NCBI GenBank assembly: GCA_023139225.1
Contig: JAGLNZ010000106.1
Coordinates: forward strand, 1 to 5,302
DNA: 5,302 nt
Direction of reading: 5' to 3'
Origin: Desulfobacula sp.
Lineage (GTDB): Bacteria > Desulfobacterota > Desulfobacteria > Desulfobacterales > Desulfobacteraceae
Position numbers and translations under genes: made by a program. Below the pieces are notes generated by a model. The model had not been told where the DNA came from and searched no databases. It saw only the letters and a program-made list of their open reading frames with translations. Positions 1 through 5,302 of this stretch are shown here, piece after piece (position 1 is the first letter of the stretch; the number at the start of each line of letters is the position of its first letter).

Positions 1-947
1 TTTTCAACCTTTATCAGCTCATTTTCAAACCCGTCTTCTTTTGAAACTCCGGAAGTCACAATCAATAGATTTGCATTTTTGGCAACAAGAGTTATGATAT
101 CACCTTTTTTTATTAAAGGAGGGTTTGCAAGAAGACTTGTTTTCAAATAATCGCCTTTCCTGACACCTGTTTTTAAAATCTTTCCATCAATTTCTTCAAA
201 TGTCTTTATAATATTCTCACGTAAATCAAAAATATTTTTCTTTTCCCAGCAGATATCCTCTTTGGATATTTTCGCACCTTTTGTAAGAGCTCTTTTAGTA
301 TAAGGCACATTTTCATATAGAGCTATTGAACCTGAAATACTCAGTCGGTCTTCTTTTATTCCATCAATGACGACATCAATATAACAGGATAGTTTTCCAT
401 TTTTATTGATGATTTGATCTGAATCAAATCCAAGCTTTATATTACCAGGTGGATAAGACTCAAGCCCTCTGATATTCAGAATTTTTAAATGATATTCCTT
501 GTTTTTAAAAGTCTGAGAAAGTCTAGTGTCAACAAATTGCCTGACCTTTTGTCTGGAAATCGTCTGGCACAGTCGCTTCACATAGATCTGCTGCGGGGAT
601 GATATAACTATATTTTCAGGCAGATACCTTTGCCCCTTGATAATAGAGACTATTTTTTTTCTATTGAATAATTTTATCTTACCCGATTTTGGGGAAGACC
701 CAACCTCGATTTTCTCAAGTGCTTCCTTTAAAAATCCATTGGCATGGATATCTGATATGTCTCCTAAAAAAACATGGGATTTTTTTACTAAACTTGTCTC
801 TTTTATTGTTATTTTTATATTATCTTGAAAAACCTGATCATCATCTGCAAAAAGGCTGTTTAGCCATATGTACTGAACGATCATGATCCCAAAAATAAAA
901 AAACAAATGAATTTAATATTTATTTTAATAAAAAACATATCCGTCAT
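1..947 (-). CDS. flgA: Flagellar P-ring assembly chaperone FlgA (C-terminus cut by window edge)
   Basis: FlgA is the periplasmic chaperone that helps FlgI polymerise into the P ring around the rod. The minus frame is open from ATG at 947 to the window edge, giving 315 codons. Residues 5-34 form a hydrophobic segment ending SLFA before DDD, which fits a Sec signal peptide. A SAF-like region follows at about 213-275, with the pattern VPYTKRALTKGAKISKEDI and later GKILKTGVRKGDYL. The C-terminal beta domain begins NPPLIKKGDIITLVAKN, the usual FlgA PxVxxGdxV motif. The last 20-30 residues, which normally carry the N-x-x-S-x-K-x-V-x-G motif, lie outside the window. The start codon directly abuts the flgG stop with no clear Shine-Dalgarno, so it is probably translated by coupling; ATG at codon 4 is an alternative start. 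Family identity rests on motif recognition and on the flgF-flgG neighbours. Confidence 0.9.
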   Translation of the reverse strand, partial: MTDMFFIKINIKFICFFIFGIMIVQYIWLNSLFADDDQVFQDNIKITIKETSLVKKSHVFLGDISDIHANGFLKEALEKIEVGSSPKSGKIKLFNRKKIVSIIKGQRYLPENIVISSPQQIYVKRLCQTISRQKVRQFVDTRLSQTFKNKEYHLKILNIRGLESYPPGNIKLGFDSDQIINKNGKLSCYIDVVIDGIKEDRLSISGSIALYENVPYTKRALTKGAKISKEDICWEKKNIFDLRENIIKTFEEIDGKILKTGVRKGDYLKTSLLANPPLIKKGDIITLVAKNANLLIVTSGVSKEDGFENELIKVE

Positions 948-1730
948 CTATCTTTTCAGCCCATTGGCAGTGGTAAGCATACTGTCAGCGGTCTGGATTG
1001 ATTTTGAATTGGCTTCATAGGTTCTTTGCCCTGCAATCATAGAGACCATTTCTTCAATCACACTTACATTGGAGCCTTCAAGAAAATTATTGACCACGGT
1101 TCCCGCGCCCTCTTCTCCCGGTGTTCTTTCTGTTGCGTCACCCGAGCCCTGGGTTGGCCTGAATAGATTATTCCCCGTTGCAAAAAGACCTGCCGGATTG
1201 ACAAATGTGCTGATCAAAATATTTTCCGTCATGAGAATGGTTTCATCTGCACCATGGGCGCTCAGTGTTCCGTTATCCTGAAGTGAAACGGTTATGGCTT
1301 CGACAGGCAATGATATTTCCGGCTGCAGCCTGTCACCCGACGGCGTGGTTAAAAAGCCTTCACTATCCAGAGAAAAATTACCTGCCCTGGTATATAAATC
1401 TTCATCTCCATGCCGCACCTTAAAAAAACCATTACCCTGAATGGCCATATCCAGTTGATTATCTGTCTGGATATAATCTCCCTGGGTAAACAACTTTTGT
1501 ACACTGGTCGGCTTTACTCCCATGCCGATCTGTATCCCCGTTGGAACCTGACCGCCACCCGGGGTAGTCTGGCCTGCAACCTGCATGGTTTTATACATGA
1601 GGTCTTCAAAGTTTGCCCTGGATTTTTTAAACCCGGTGGTGTTTGAGTTGGCAAGGTTATTGGCCACAACATCTGTTTGTATCTGCTGTGCATGCATGCC
1701 TGTTGCTGCTGACCAGAGTGCTCGTATCAT
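948..1730 (-). CDS. flgG: Flagellar distal rod protein FlgG
   Basis: FlgG forms the distal rod of the flagellar basal body and is exported by the flagellar type III apparatus, so no Sec signal is expected or seen. The 260-residue length is typical. The N-terminal rod motif is at 23-34 (ANNLANSNTTGF). Residues 46-72, with GGGQVPTGIQIGMGV, match the FlgG-specific stretch that is absent from FlgF. The central domain has the QGDYIQTDNQLDMAIQGNGFF and YTRAGNFSLD signatures at about 83-121. The C-terminal helix is at about 218-255 (NVSVIEEMVSMIAGQRTYEANSKSIQTAD in outline). The start MIRALWSAATGM is the classic FlgG N-terminus and has a good AGGAGA site just upstream. It lies 18 bp after flgF and is directly followed by flgA, so it shares that operon. 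Confidence 0.97.
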   Translation of the reverse strand: MIRALWSAATGMHAQQIQTDVVANNLANSNTTGFKKSRANFEDLMYKTMQVAGQTTPGGGQVPTGIQIGMGVKPTSVQKLFTQGDYIQTDNQLDMAIQGNGFFKVRHGDEDLYTRAGNFSLDSEGFLTTPSGDRLQPEISLPVEAITVSLQDNGTLSAHGADETILMTENILISTFVNPAGLFATGNNLFRPTQGSGDATERTPGEEGAGTVVNNFLEGSNVSVIEEMVSMIAGQRTYEANSKSIQTADSMLTTANGLKR

Positions 1731-1736
1731 AAATTA

Positions 1737-1742
1737 TCTCCT
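1737..1742 (-). promoter_or_regulatory. Shine-Dalgarno site of flgG
   Basis: The minus strand reads AGGAGA here, six bases before the flgG ATG at 1730. It supports the MIRALW start and lies wholly within the 18-bp flgF-flgG gap. Confidence 0.8.
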
Positions 1743-1748
1743 GTTATT

Positions 1749-2441
1749 TTATCTGAGTTTTCCGACATCATTAATTGCCTTGGAATCGATTTCATCAAAT
1801 GCCATCATGGATTTTGTAAATGTTTCAAACATTCTGTGATAATCAATCATTCGCACCATTTCTTCGACAACTTTAATATTTGACTTCTCAAGGGCCTTGT
1901 GCTGCACAATTGCCTGTTCCGCCTGAATCTCATCCGTGGTTTCGCCTTTATAGGACAATAAGTTGCTTCCATCCCTTTCCAGCTTACTCAATTTGCTAAA
2001 GGTCACAATATCAAGTGTATCAACAATTTCTCCGGAAAGGTTAATTTCACCGTTTTGACTGACGGATAAATTGAGTGCAACATCTTCACCGTCAATGGCA
2101 ATAGCCCCACCCTGCCCCATAACAGGATTACCGTTCTGATCAACCAGAATACCATTAATATCAAGGGAGAAATTTCCATTCCTGGTATACCTGATGCCCT
2201 CTTGCGTCTCTATTTTAAAAAAACCTTCCCCTGAAAGGGCAAAATCAAACGAGTTTCCAGTTGTTTGAATGGCTCCTTGTGAGAAATCCTTATTTAACTG
2301 CGCTTTAAATTGCTTATCAAAGCTGATTGTATCCTTCTTAAACCCGGTTGTATCAGCATTAGCAAGATTGTTTGATACTGCTTCTAATTTTCTTTCCTGC
2401 CTCAATCCACCCTGAACAGGCCGGGTCATTTCAAGAATCAT
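1749..2441 (-). CDS. flgF: Flagellar proximal rod protein FlgF
   Basis: FlgF is a proximal rod subunit that joins the inner rod to FlgG and is exported by the flagellar type III system. The 230-residue product is slightly shorter than the usual 240-250. It carries the rod N-terminal motif at 24-35 (NNLANADTTGFK), the central signatures ALSGEGFFKI (68-77) and RYTRNGNFSLDINGILV (84-100), and the C-terminal helix at about 187-218 (SNIKVVEEMVRMIDYHRMFE and on). It lacks the FlgG-specific GGG..PTGIQIG stretch, which separates it from FlgG, and it is the first gene before flgG, the usual order. ATG at 2441 has an AGGAG site 11-12 bases upstream; ATG at codon 5 (MTRPVQGG) is a possible but less well placed alternative. 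A sigma-54 promoter lies about 45 bp upstream, so it probably heads the flgF-flgG-flgA operon. Confidence 0.93.
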   Translation of the reverse strand: MILEMTRPVQGGLRQERKLEAVSNNLANADTTGFKKDTISFDKQFKAQLNKDFSQGAIQTTGNSFDFALSGEGFFKIETQEGIRYTRNGNFSLDINGILVDQNGNPVMGQGGAIAIDGEDVALNLSVSQNGEINLSGEIVDTLDIVTFSKLSKLERDGSNLLSYKGETTDEIQAEQAIVQHKALEKSNIKVVEEMVRMIDYHRMFETFTKSMMAFDEIDSKAINDVGKLR

Positions 2442-2453
2442 TTCTCTTAAGTT

Positions 2454-2459
2454 CTCCTT
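2454..2459 (-). promoter_or_regulatory. Shine-Dalgarno site of flgF
   Basis: The minus strand reads AAGGAG here, 12 bases before ATG 2441, so the spacing is rather long. A nearer purine run (AAGAGA) abuts the start and could contribute. Confidence 0.55.
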
Positions 2460-2485
2460 TTATATATTTTCTCATAACAAGAACT

Positions 2486-2501
2486 TGCAATATGGATGCC
2501 A
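2486..2501 (-). promoter_or_regulatory. Sigma-54 (RpoN) promoter for flgF-flgG-flgA
   Basis: The minus strand reads TGGCATCCATATTGCA. This matches the sigma-54 consensus TGGCAC-N5-TTGCW with the -24 GG and -12 GC separated by exactly ten bases. The predicted transcription start is near 2475, leaving a 5' leader of about 35 bases before flgF. Sigma-54 control of rod and hook genes, with an enhancer-binding activator of the FlrC/FleR/FlgR type, is known in many polarly flagellated bacteria. The activator and its binding sites cannot be identified from this window. Confidence 0.8.
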
Positions 2502-2706
2502 TATGAGTTCATTGAAAATCCATTATAAAATGAACAATATATGTTGCCGTCCCATTCAAAGCTGATACCTTGCAAAACCTTAACCCCCAAAGCATGCAAG
2601 ACCGATTAGCAGCAAAATAAAATCCAAATATTTGCCGGCATCCTTTTCTTTTATGTATTGCCGCTTTCCTTTTCGCCAAAAATCCGACAGGGCAAAAGTA
2701 TACTAA

Positions 2707-2737
2707 TTGACAGGACACAGAAAATTTTTCCTATCAT
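2707..2737 (+). promoter_or_regulatory. Possible sigma-70-like promoter toward the zinc-ribbon gene
   Basis: A perfect TTGACA (2707-2712) is followed after 19 bases by TATCAT (2732-2737), which matches TATAAT at four of six positions. The spacing is two bases longer than ideal. The -10 box overlaps the left arm of the 2724-2765 inverted repeat, so a protein bound there could block it. The leader before ATG 2875 would be about 130 bases. This is a motif match in AT-rich DNA. Confidence 0.35.
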
Positions 2738-2765
2738 AGAGTCCGGCCGGCTAAACAGGAAAAAT
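2724..2765. repeat. 9-bp perfect inverted repeat around a CCGGCCGG palindrome
   Basis: ATTTTTCCT (2724-2732) and AGGAAAAAT (2757-2765) are exact reverse complements separated by 24 bases. That interval contains the 8-bp palindrome CCGGCCGG (2743-2750). As RNA it could form a 9-bp A/U-rich stem with a large loop. As DNA it could be a two-half-site operator. A GC-rich core is unusual in this AT-rich spacer. Confidence 0.5.
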
Positions 2766-2813
2766 CAAAATTACCTTGCATTAAATAAGCTTTAACGATA
2801 AAGACTATCTTCA

Positions 2814-2841
2814 CCTCTCTGATTTTTAAAAAAATGAGAGG
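2814..2841 (+). repeat. Short hairpin in the leader of the zinc-ribbon gene
   Basis: CCTCTC (2814-2819) pairs with GAGAGG (2836-2841) across a 16-base A/T loop. No T-tract follows on the plus strand, so it does not look like a terminator. It would lie in the 5' leader, 33 bases before ATG 2875, and it sequesters the only strong purine-rich stretch nearby. Confidence 0.3.
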
Positions 2842-2874
2842 GCAACAATAAAACAGCTATGGACTATTAAACAT

Positions 2875-3081
2875 ATGGCATCAGATACCACAAAAACATT
2901 TAATGAACAGCCTATTATTAATTTCAAAACCACCGCCGGTCTGACTGATTATTATTGCCCTTTTTGCAATCATAAACTTTTCAGAGGCAAGGTTGCCACT
3001 TTCAACATGGTGTGTTCAAATTGCAACAAGCTGGTAAGAAGTGAGCAGCATTATCACTCAAAAGATGAAAAAAAAATCTGA
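2875..3081 (+). CDS. Small Com-like zinc-ribbon protein, unknown function
   Basis: This 68-residue protein has two CxxC knuckles, CPFC at 28-31 and CSNC at 47-50, separated by 15 residues, enough for a four-Cys zinc ribbon. The pattern YYCPFCNHKLFRG ... MVCSNCNKLV recalls the Com family of phage Mu (C-x2-C-x-K-L-x-x-G ... C-x2-C-K), where Com binds mRNA to activate mom translation. That resemblance is from memory of the family pattern, and RNA binding here is inference. The ends are polar, with no signal or membrane segment, so it is probably cytoplasmic. The start has only a weak GGA 11 bases upstream. It is the only plus-strand gene, placed between fhlB (convergent) and flgF (divergent). 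A phage-derived or domesticated origin is possible, but no other phage gene is visible. Confidence 0.75.
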   Translation: MASDTTKTFNEQPIINFKTTAGLTDYYCPFCNHKLFRGKVATFNMVCSNCNKLVRSEQHYHSKDEKKI

Positions 3082-3131
3082 ACCTGTCTTTCCTGCATCC
3101 CGGGACTCCTTGAGGAAACACGTCAAAGCAA

Positions 3132-3172
3132 AGCCATGCCTTATAATAATTGTATAAAGCTAACTCATGGCT
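3132..3172. repeat. Nested inverted repeat between convergent genes, possible weak bidirectional terminator
   Basis: AGCCATG (3132-3138) and CATGGCT (3166-3172) are perfect reverse complements. Inside them TTATA and TATAA form a second, inner stem. The structure spans most of the gap between the end of the zinc-ribbon gene at 3081 and the stop of fhlB at 3171-3173, where a shared terminator would be expected. Neither strand has a proper T-tract after the stem (the minus strand continues TTTGCTTTG), so intrinsic termination is doubtful. Confidence 0.35.
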
Positions 3173-3473
3173 ATTTAAATATACTCCCGGCAGAACCGGG
3201 GTTTGAATATCGTTTGGAATTAATAGAATAAACAAAGGCTAAAAGCTCTGCCACTGCCACATAAATTTCTGCAGGGATTTCTTCGTCAATTTCAAGGGAT
3301 GACAACACCTCAATAAGGTCTGGATCATCTTTTATGGGAATATCATGTTTTTGGGCAAGTTCAATAATTTTTTGGGCCACATTGCCTTTACCTTTGGCAA
3401 TTACTTTGGGAGCAATGGCTGTTTCCCGGTCATATTTTAAAGCAACGGCCTTTTTTGTATATTTCTTATCCAT
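3171..3473 (-). CDS. Stand-alone FlhB C-terminal-domain homologue (FhlB/YlqH family)
   Basis: The 100-residue protein matches only the cytoplasmic C-terminal part of FlhB, the export-gate protein that switches substrate class from rod/hook to filament. Residues 8-86 (KAVALKYDRETAIAPKVIAKGKG ... IPAEIYVAVAELLAFVYSINSK) follow the FlhB FlhBCC pattern. Full-length FlhB would carry the autocleavage motif NPTH just before AVALKY; here the residues are YTKK, so self-cleavage is not expected, and there are no membrane segments. Such short homologues (B. subtilis YlqH; FhlB) are known and can partly substitute for FlhBCC in some species. A tail of about 14 residues (RYSNPGSAGSIFK) extends past the usual end. 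It starts 6 bp after the FliK-like gene with no clear Shine-Dalgarno, so coupled translation is likely. Confidence 0.88.
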   Translation of the reverse strand: MDKKYTKKAVALKYDRETAIAPKVIAKGKGNVAQKIIELAQKHDIPIKDDPDLIEVLSSLEIDEEIPAEIYVAVAELLAFVYSINSKRYSNPGSAGSIFK

Positions 3474-3479
3474 TCTATT

Positions 3480-4541
3480 CTATATCACAATATTCAACAC
3501 ACTGTCATCACGTGCTTTTACCAAAGTTTCAATAAAGCTGCCTTGTTGAATTTCTTCTTTTTTAGCTGTATTACATTCTATGTGATGAACATAATATTCT
3601 ATCTTTGCAAGTCTGGTTGCAAGTTCGGAAATCATTGACTTAACATATTTGCAGGTGTCATCATCCTTGAGTAAAAATCTGCCCGTAATCTGATTTTTCA
3701 ATATTGAAAAATCAGCTCTCAAAGGACCAAGCCTTGTCATATTCAATAGAAAAGAAATACAAATGACTTTATCAGCATCCTTGTTTTTAGTCTTGGTTTT
3801 ATCCTGCACATCTATTAAGAGCTGCCCAAAGCTAAATGCCTTCTCACTGAAAATAGGGAAGGGCAGCAAAAATCTGCCTGACTCCGAACTCTGGTGATTG
3901 AGCAATTGAAAATTTTCTATGGTTTCCAAAAAAGAGGCTGCTGTTTTCAAAGCTTCAAATTTCCCGGGATCGGCAATCAGCAGAGCTTTTAGGATATTAC
4001 CTTTCATATCCTGTTTTAATAGACTATCCAGGCTGGATTTTATGTCTGATGAAGACTTATTACCAAGTAAAATATCGCCAATTTTTTTTTCCCATACCAT
4101 ACCGCTCTTTTCTATTAATTTCGGCACGAATGTCTTGTCCGGTTTATCTGATTTTAATGCCATGTCATACAGAAGATCTTTCACCCTTGCTATTTTGGCC
4201 CCGGGGAGGTCAGGTATGGATTTATTTTTTAAAAAAAAACTGACAAGGGACGATATCTGTCTGGTAGTTATTTTTTGAACCGGGCCGATAAGCTTTAAAA
4301 TAATAGCATCTTTTTCCTGAAGGACTTTAAGTTGGACCTGTTCTCCGGGTGTAAGCATCAGAGCGGTTTTTGCCACAACTTTTTGACCGTTTATTAAAAG
4401 CTGGGCCTTACCCTGGGGCAACATCTGTATAACCTTTGCATTGATTATCTGATTTTTTTCAAATTTGGGAAGGCTGTTTTTTTGGCCATTGTCTTTATTA
4501 ATGACCATTTGGGAGGATGAGATATGGATGCCGGAGATCAT
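3480..4541 (-). CDS. FliK/YlqG-like flagellar hook-length control family protein
   Basis: This 353-residue soluble protein has no signal or membrane segment. The N-terminal part, at about 29-86, is a small beta-rich unit (IINAKVIQMLPQGKAQLLINGQKV, then TPGEQVQLKVL). The middle (95-235) is helical and poorly conserved. The C-terminal part, at about 235-322, reads FGQLLIDVQD, ISFLLNMTRLGPLRADFSI, ITGRFLL and then a helix. It resembles the FliK Flg_hook domain, in which an L-x-P-L-G/L-x-V-x-F core contacts FlhB. Neighbouring fhlB supports this, as B. subtilis ylqG sits beside ylqH. It may be a paralogue rather than the cluster's main FliK. Its ATG overlaps the previous stop by 4 bp (ATGA), and a GGAG lies 11 bases upstream. 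Two 9-base homopolymers (A9 and T9 on the coding strand) occur in the gene. Confidence 0.72.
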   Translation of the reverse strand: MISGIHISSSQMVINKDNGQKNSLPKFEKNQIINAKVIQMLPQGKAQLLINGQKVVAKTALMLTPGEQVQLKVLQEKDAIILKLIGPVQKITTRQISSLVSFFLKNKSIPDLPGAKIARVKDLLYDMALKSDKPDKTFVPKLIEKSGMVWEKKIGDILLGNKSSSDIKSSLDSLLKQDMKGNILKALLIADPGKFEALKTAASFLETIENFQLLNHQSSESGRFLLPFPIFSEKAFSFGQLLIDVQDKTKTKNKDADKVICISFLLNMTRLGPLRADFSILKNQITGRFLLKDDDTCKYVKSMISELATRLAKIEYYVHHIECNTAKKEEIQQGSFIETLVKARDDSVLNIVI

Positions 4542-5122
4542 CTGCTATTTTTCTCCATTGCAACAAACTTTTTTTTAAGATCAATCACCAGCTGAACTTC
4601 TCCTTTAGGGATTGATAATCTTTGAGCAATGGAGTCAATATCGAAATCTTGATTATACATCTCTATAATTTGATTTTGTTGATCAAGTACAACGTTAGAA
4701 GAGGATTTTAAAATGGAGTAATCCGGCAATGGAAACGATTGATTCGCCTGATTTTGTCTTTCTTCCAGTTTCTTTTGCAATGCATCTGCACGGGATAAAA
4801 GAAGATTGATACTGATGATCCTGGAATCCAGGGCATCGTTCAACTCCTTTATTAATCTCTTTTTTTCTTGTATCTGTTCGTCAAAACTAAGAGCCGCTTT
4901 TCTTGATTCTTTAACTAAAGGCTCCAGCATTTCAATAATATCCGTAGAAGATCCTAATGCGTGTTTCGCATTTTCCTGTCTGTTATCATGATGATTCTTA
5001 TCCACATCCGATAACTTAATGCGATTAACCCTCTTTACAAATAAAAATAAAAAAACAACCAAAACAAAATTAATAATAAAAAGAATTGCGATCCAAAATT
5101 CAAGTGAAAATAATTCTATCAT
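4538..5122 (-). CDS. Single-pass membrane coiled-coil protein with DUF6115/DUF2802-like C-terminus (SwrB-like)
   Basis: This 194-residue protein has one N-terminal hydrophobic helix at about 8-29 followed by KRVNR, which predicts a cytoplasmic body anchored in the inner membrane. Residues 60-125 are highly charged with heptad-like spacing (DEQIQEKKRLIKELNDALDS and on), so a coiled coil is likely. The C-terminus at 148-187 (QIIEMYNQDFDIDSIAQRLSIPKGEVQLVIDL) looks like a small helix-turn-helix-type unit of the DUF6115/DUF2802 kind. The same three-part layout is found in B. subtilis SwrB (YlxL), which promotes flagellar export activity; homology is inferred from architecture only. It starts inside the stop of the upstream gene and its own stop overlaps the FliK-like start, both as ATGA, so it is tightly coupled to both. 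No strong Shine-Dalgarno is seen. Confidence 0.7.
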   Translation of the reverse strand: MIELFSLEFWIAILFIINFVLVVFLFLFVKRVNRIKLSDVDKNHHDNRQENAKHALGSSTDIIEMLEPLVKESRKAALSFDEQIQEKKRLIKELNDALDSRIISINLLLSRADALQKKLEERQNQANQSFPLPDYSILKSSSNVVLDQQNQIIEMYNQDFDIDSIAQRLSIPKGEVQLVIDLKKKFVAMEKNSR

Positions 5123-5302
5123 ACCATTGTGTCCAGCAGCCTGCCCGGTGCATCAGGATCCTGATCCATCTCCTCTTGTCTTTTCTTTTTTTTCTCTTCT
5201 TCCAACTGCCGTCTTTTTCGTAAGTCTTCTTTTTCTTTTTTAGCTTTAAGTTTTTCAGTCTCATCAAACTCCTGAACTGTTGTGCTTTTCGTAAGTTCAT
5301 TG
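5119..5302 (-). CDS. C-terminal fragment of an unrecognised Lys/Glu-rich protein (start outside window)
   Basis: The frame whose first full codon is 5301-5299 runs open for 60 residues to TGA at 5121-5119. The stop overlaps the next gene's ATG as ATGA, the same junction as the downstream pair, which supports this frame over the competing one. Residues 10-45 are almost entirely charged (QEFDETEKLKAKKEKEDL, then RKRRQLEEEKKKKRQEEM), which predicts a long solvent-exposed helix or coiled coil. It ends DPDAPGRLLDTMV. No domain can be assigned from this part. By position it is probably another small flagellar-operon protein, but that is inference. Confidence 0.65.
   Translation of the reverse strand, partial: NELTKSTTVQEFDETEKLKAKKEKEDLRKRRQLEEEKKKKRQEEMDQDPDAPGRLLDTMV

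Larger units (their letters stand above)
2442..2874. other. Divergent intergenic spacer, no convincing gene
   Basis: This 433-bp spacer separates the minus-strand flgF from the plus-strand zinc-ribbon gene. It holds the sigma-54 promoter near its left end, a possible sigma-70 promoter (2707-2737) and a 9-bp inverted repeat (2724-2765). It also holds three short palindromes (TGCCGGCA at 2633-2640, AGTATACT at 2697-2704, CCGGCCGG at 2743-2750) and a hairpin at 2814-2841. The middle, about 2510-2700, shows no believable coding sequence. It could contain enhancer sites for the sigma-54 activator or a small RNA, but nothing in it proves either. Confidence 0.6.

Noticed and set aside
1189..1206. 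Sigma-54-like GGCAGGTCTTTTTGC on the minus strand inside flgG
   Set aside because: The GG-GC spacing is 11 rather than 10 bases and the site lies in coding sequence well inside the gene.
2581..2610. Sigma-28-like promoter on the plus strand (TAAC-N15-GACCGATT)
   Set aside because: The -10 is shifted by one base relative to GCCGATAA and the -35 is imperfect. No plus-strand gene lies close downstream.
2509..2718. Minus-strand open frame of 69 codons with a GTG start in the flgF upstream spacer
   Set aside because: It has odd composition, no recognisable domain, and overlaps the promoter region just upstream of the sigma-54 site. Nothing besides length supports coding.
2681..2756. Possible c-di-GMP (GEMM) riboswitch on the plus strand, from ACAGGGCAAA and the CCGGCC...CTAAAC segment
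   Set aside because: The essential GGACGCAAAGCC-like segment and the paired receptor-loop elements are absent. Only short fragments match. A covariance-model search for GEMM-I/II would settle it.
3002..3235. Minus-strand open frame antisense to the zinc-ribbon gene
   Set aside because: It overlaps the 3' end of fhlB in another frame and the antisense of the two-CxxC gene. It has no domain and no ribosome site, so it is probably a shadow.
5100..5300. Minus-strand frame with an ATG start and Lys-rich product at the right end
   Set aside because: It runs through the start of the next gene in another frame. The neighbouring frame ends in an ATGA overlap and has a Glu/Lys-balanced composition, which fits the operon better.

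Overview
The window is part of a flagellar gene cluster from an AT-rich, Gram-negative bacterium. FlgA, the P-ring chaperone, implies an outer membrane and a periplasm. The gene content (flgF-flgG-flgA beside a stand-alone FlhB C-terminal-like protein and a YlqG/FliK-like protein), the AT-rich sequence and a clear sigma-54 promoter suggest a sulfate-reducing Desulfobacterota such as Desulfobacterales. That placement is inference; nothing in the window fixes the taxon.

Layout: all genes but one lie on the minus strand, so they read from right to left. The upstream block (5302 to 3171) starts with the Lys/Glu-rich C-terminus of an unrecognised protein. It continues with a single-pass membrane coiled-coil protein with a DUF6115/DUF2802-like C-terminal helical motif (SwrB-like architecture), a FliK/YlqG-like protein, and a stand-alone FhlB (FlhB cytoplasmic-domain homologue). 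The genes are joined by 4-bp ATGA overlaps or a 6-bp gap, so this looks like one translationally coupled operon. Its likely theme is control of the flagellar type III export gate and hook length.

Next comes a small plus-strand gene (2875-3081) for a 68-residue two-CxxC zinc ribbon resembling the phage Mu Com family. It is convergent with fhlB and divergent from flgF. The 433-bp divergent spacer (2442-2874) holds a sigma-54 promoter for flgF, with TGG..TTGC elements at exact spacing about 45 bp before the start codon. It also holds a 9-bp inverted repeat around a CCGGCCGG palindrome and a weaker sigma-70-like promoter pointing at the zinc-ribbon gene.

The downstream block (2441 to 1) is flgF-flgG-flgA: proximal rod, distal rod, then the P-ring assembly chaperone, which is cut by the left window edge. 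The genes are separated by 18 and 0 bp. Together the two blocks would supply an export-switching module and the rod/ring structures built by export, with the rod operon under sigma-54 control.

The unusual items are the Com-like zinc-ribbon gene on the opposite strand inside a flagellar cluster, the structured divergent spacer, and the SwrB-like/FliK-like/FhlB trio. No RNA gene, IS element, CRISPR array or prophage boundary was seen.
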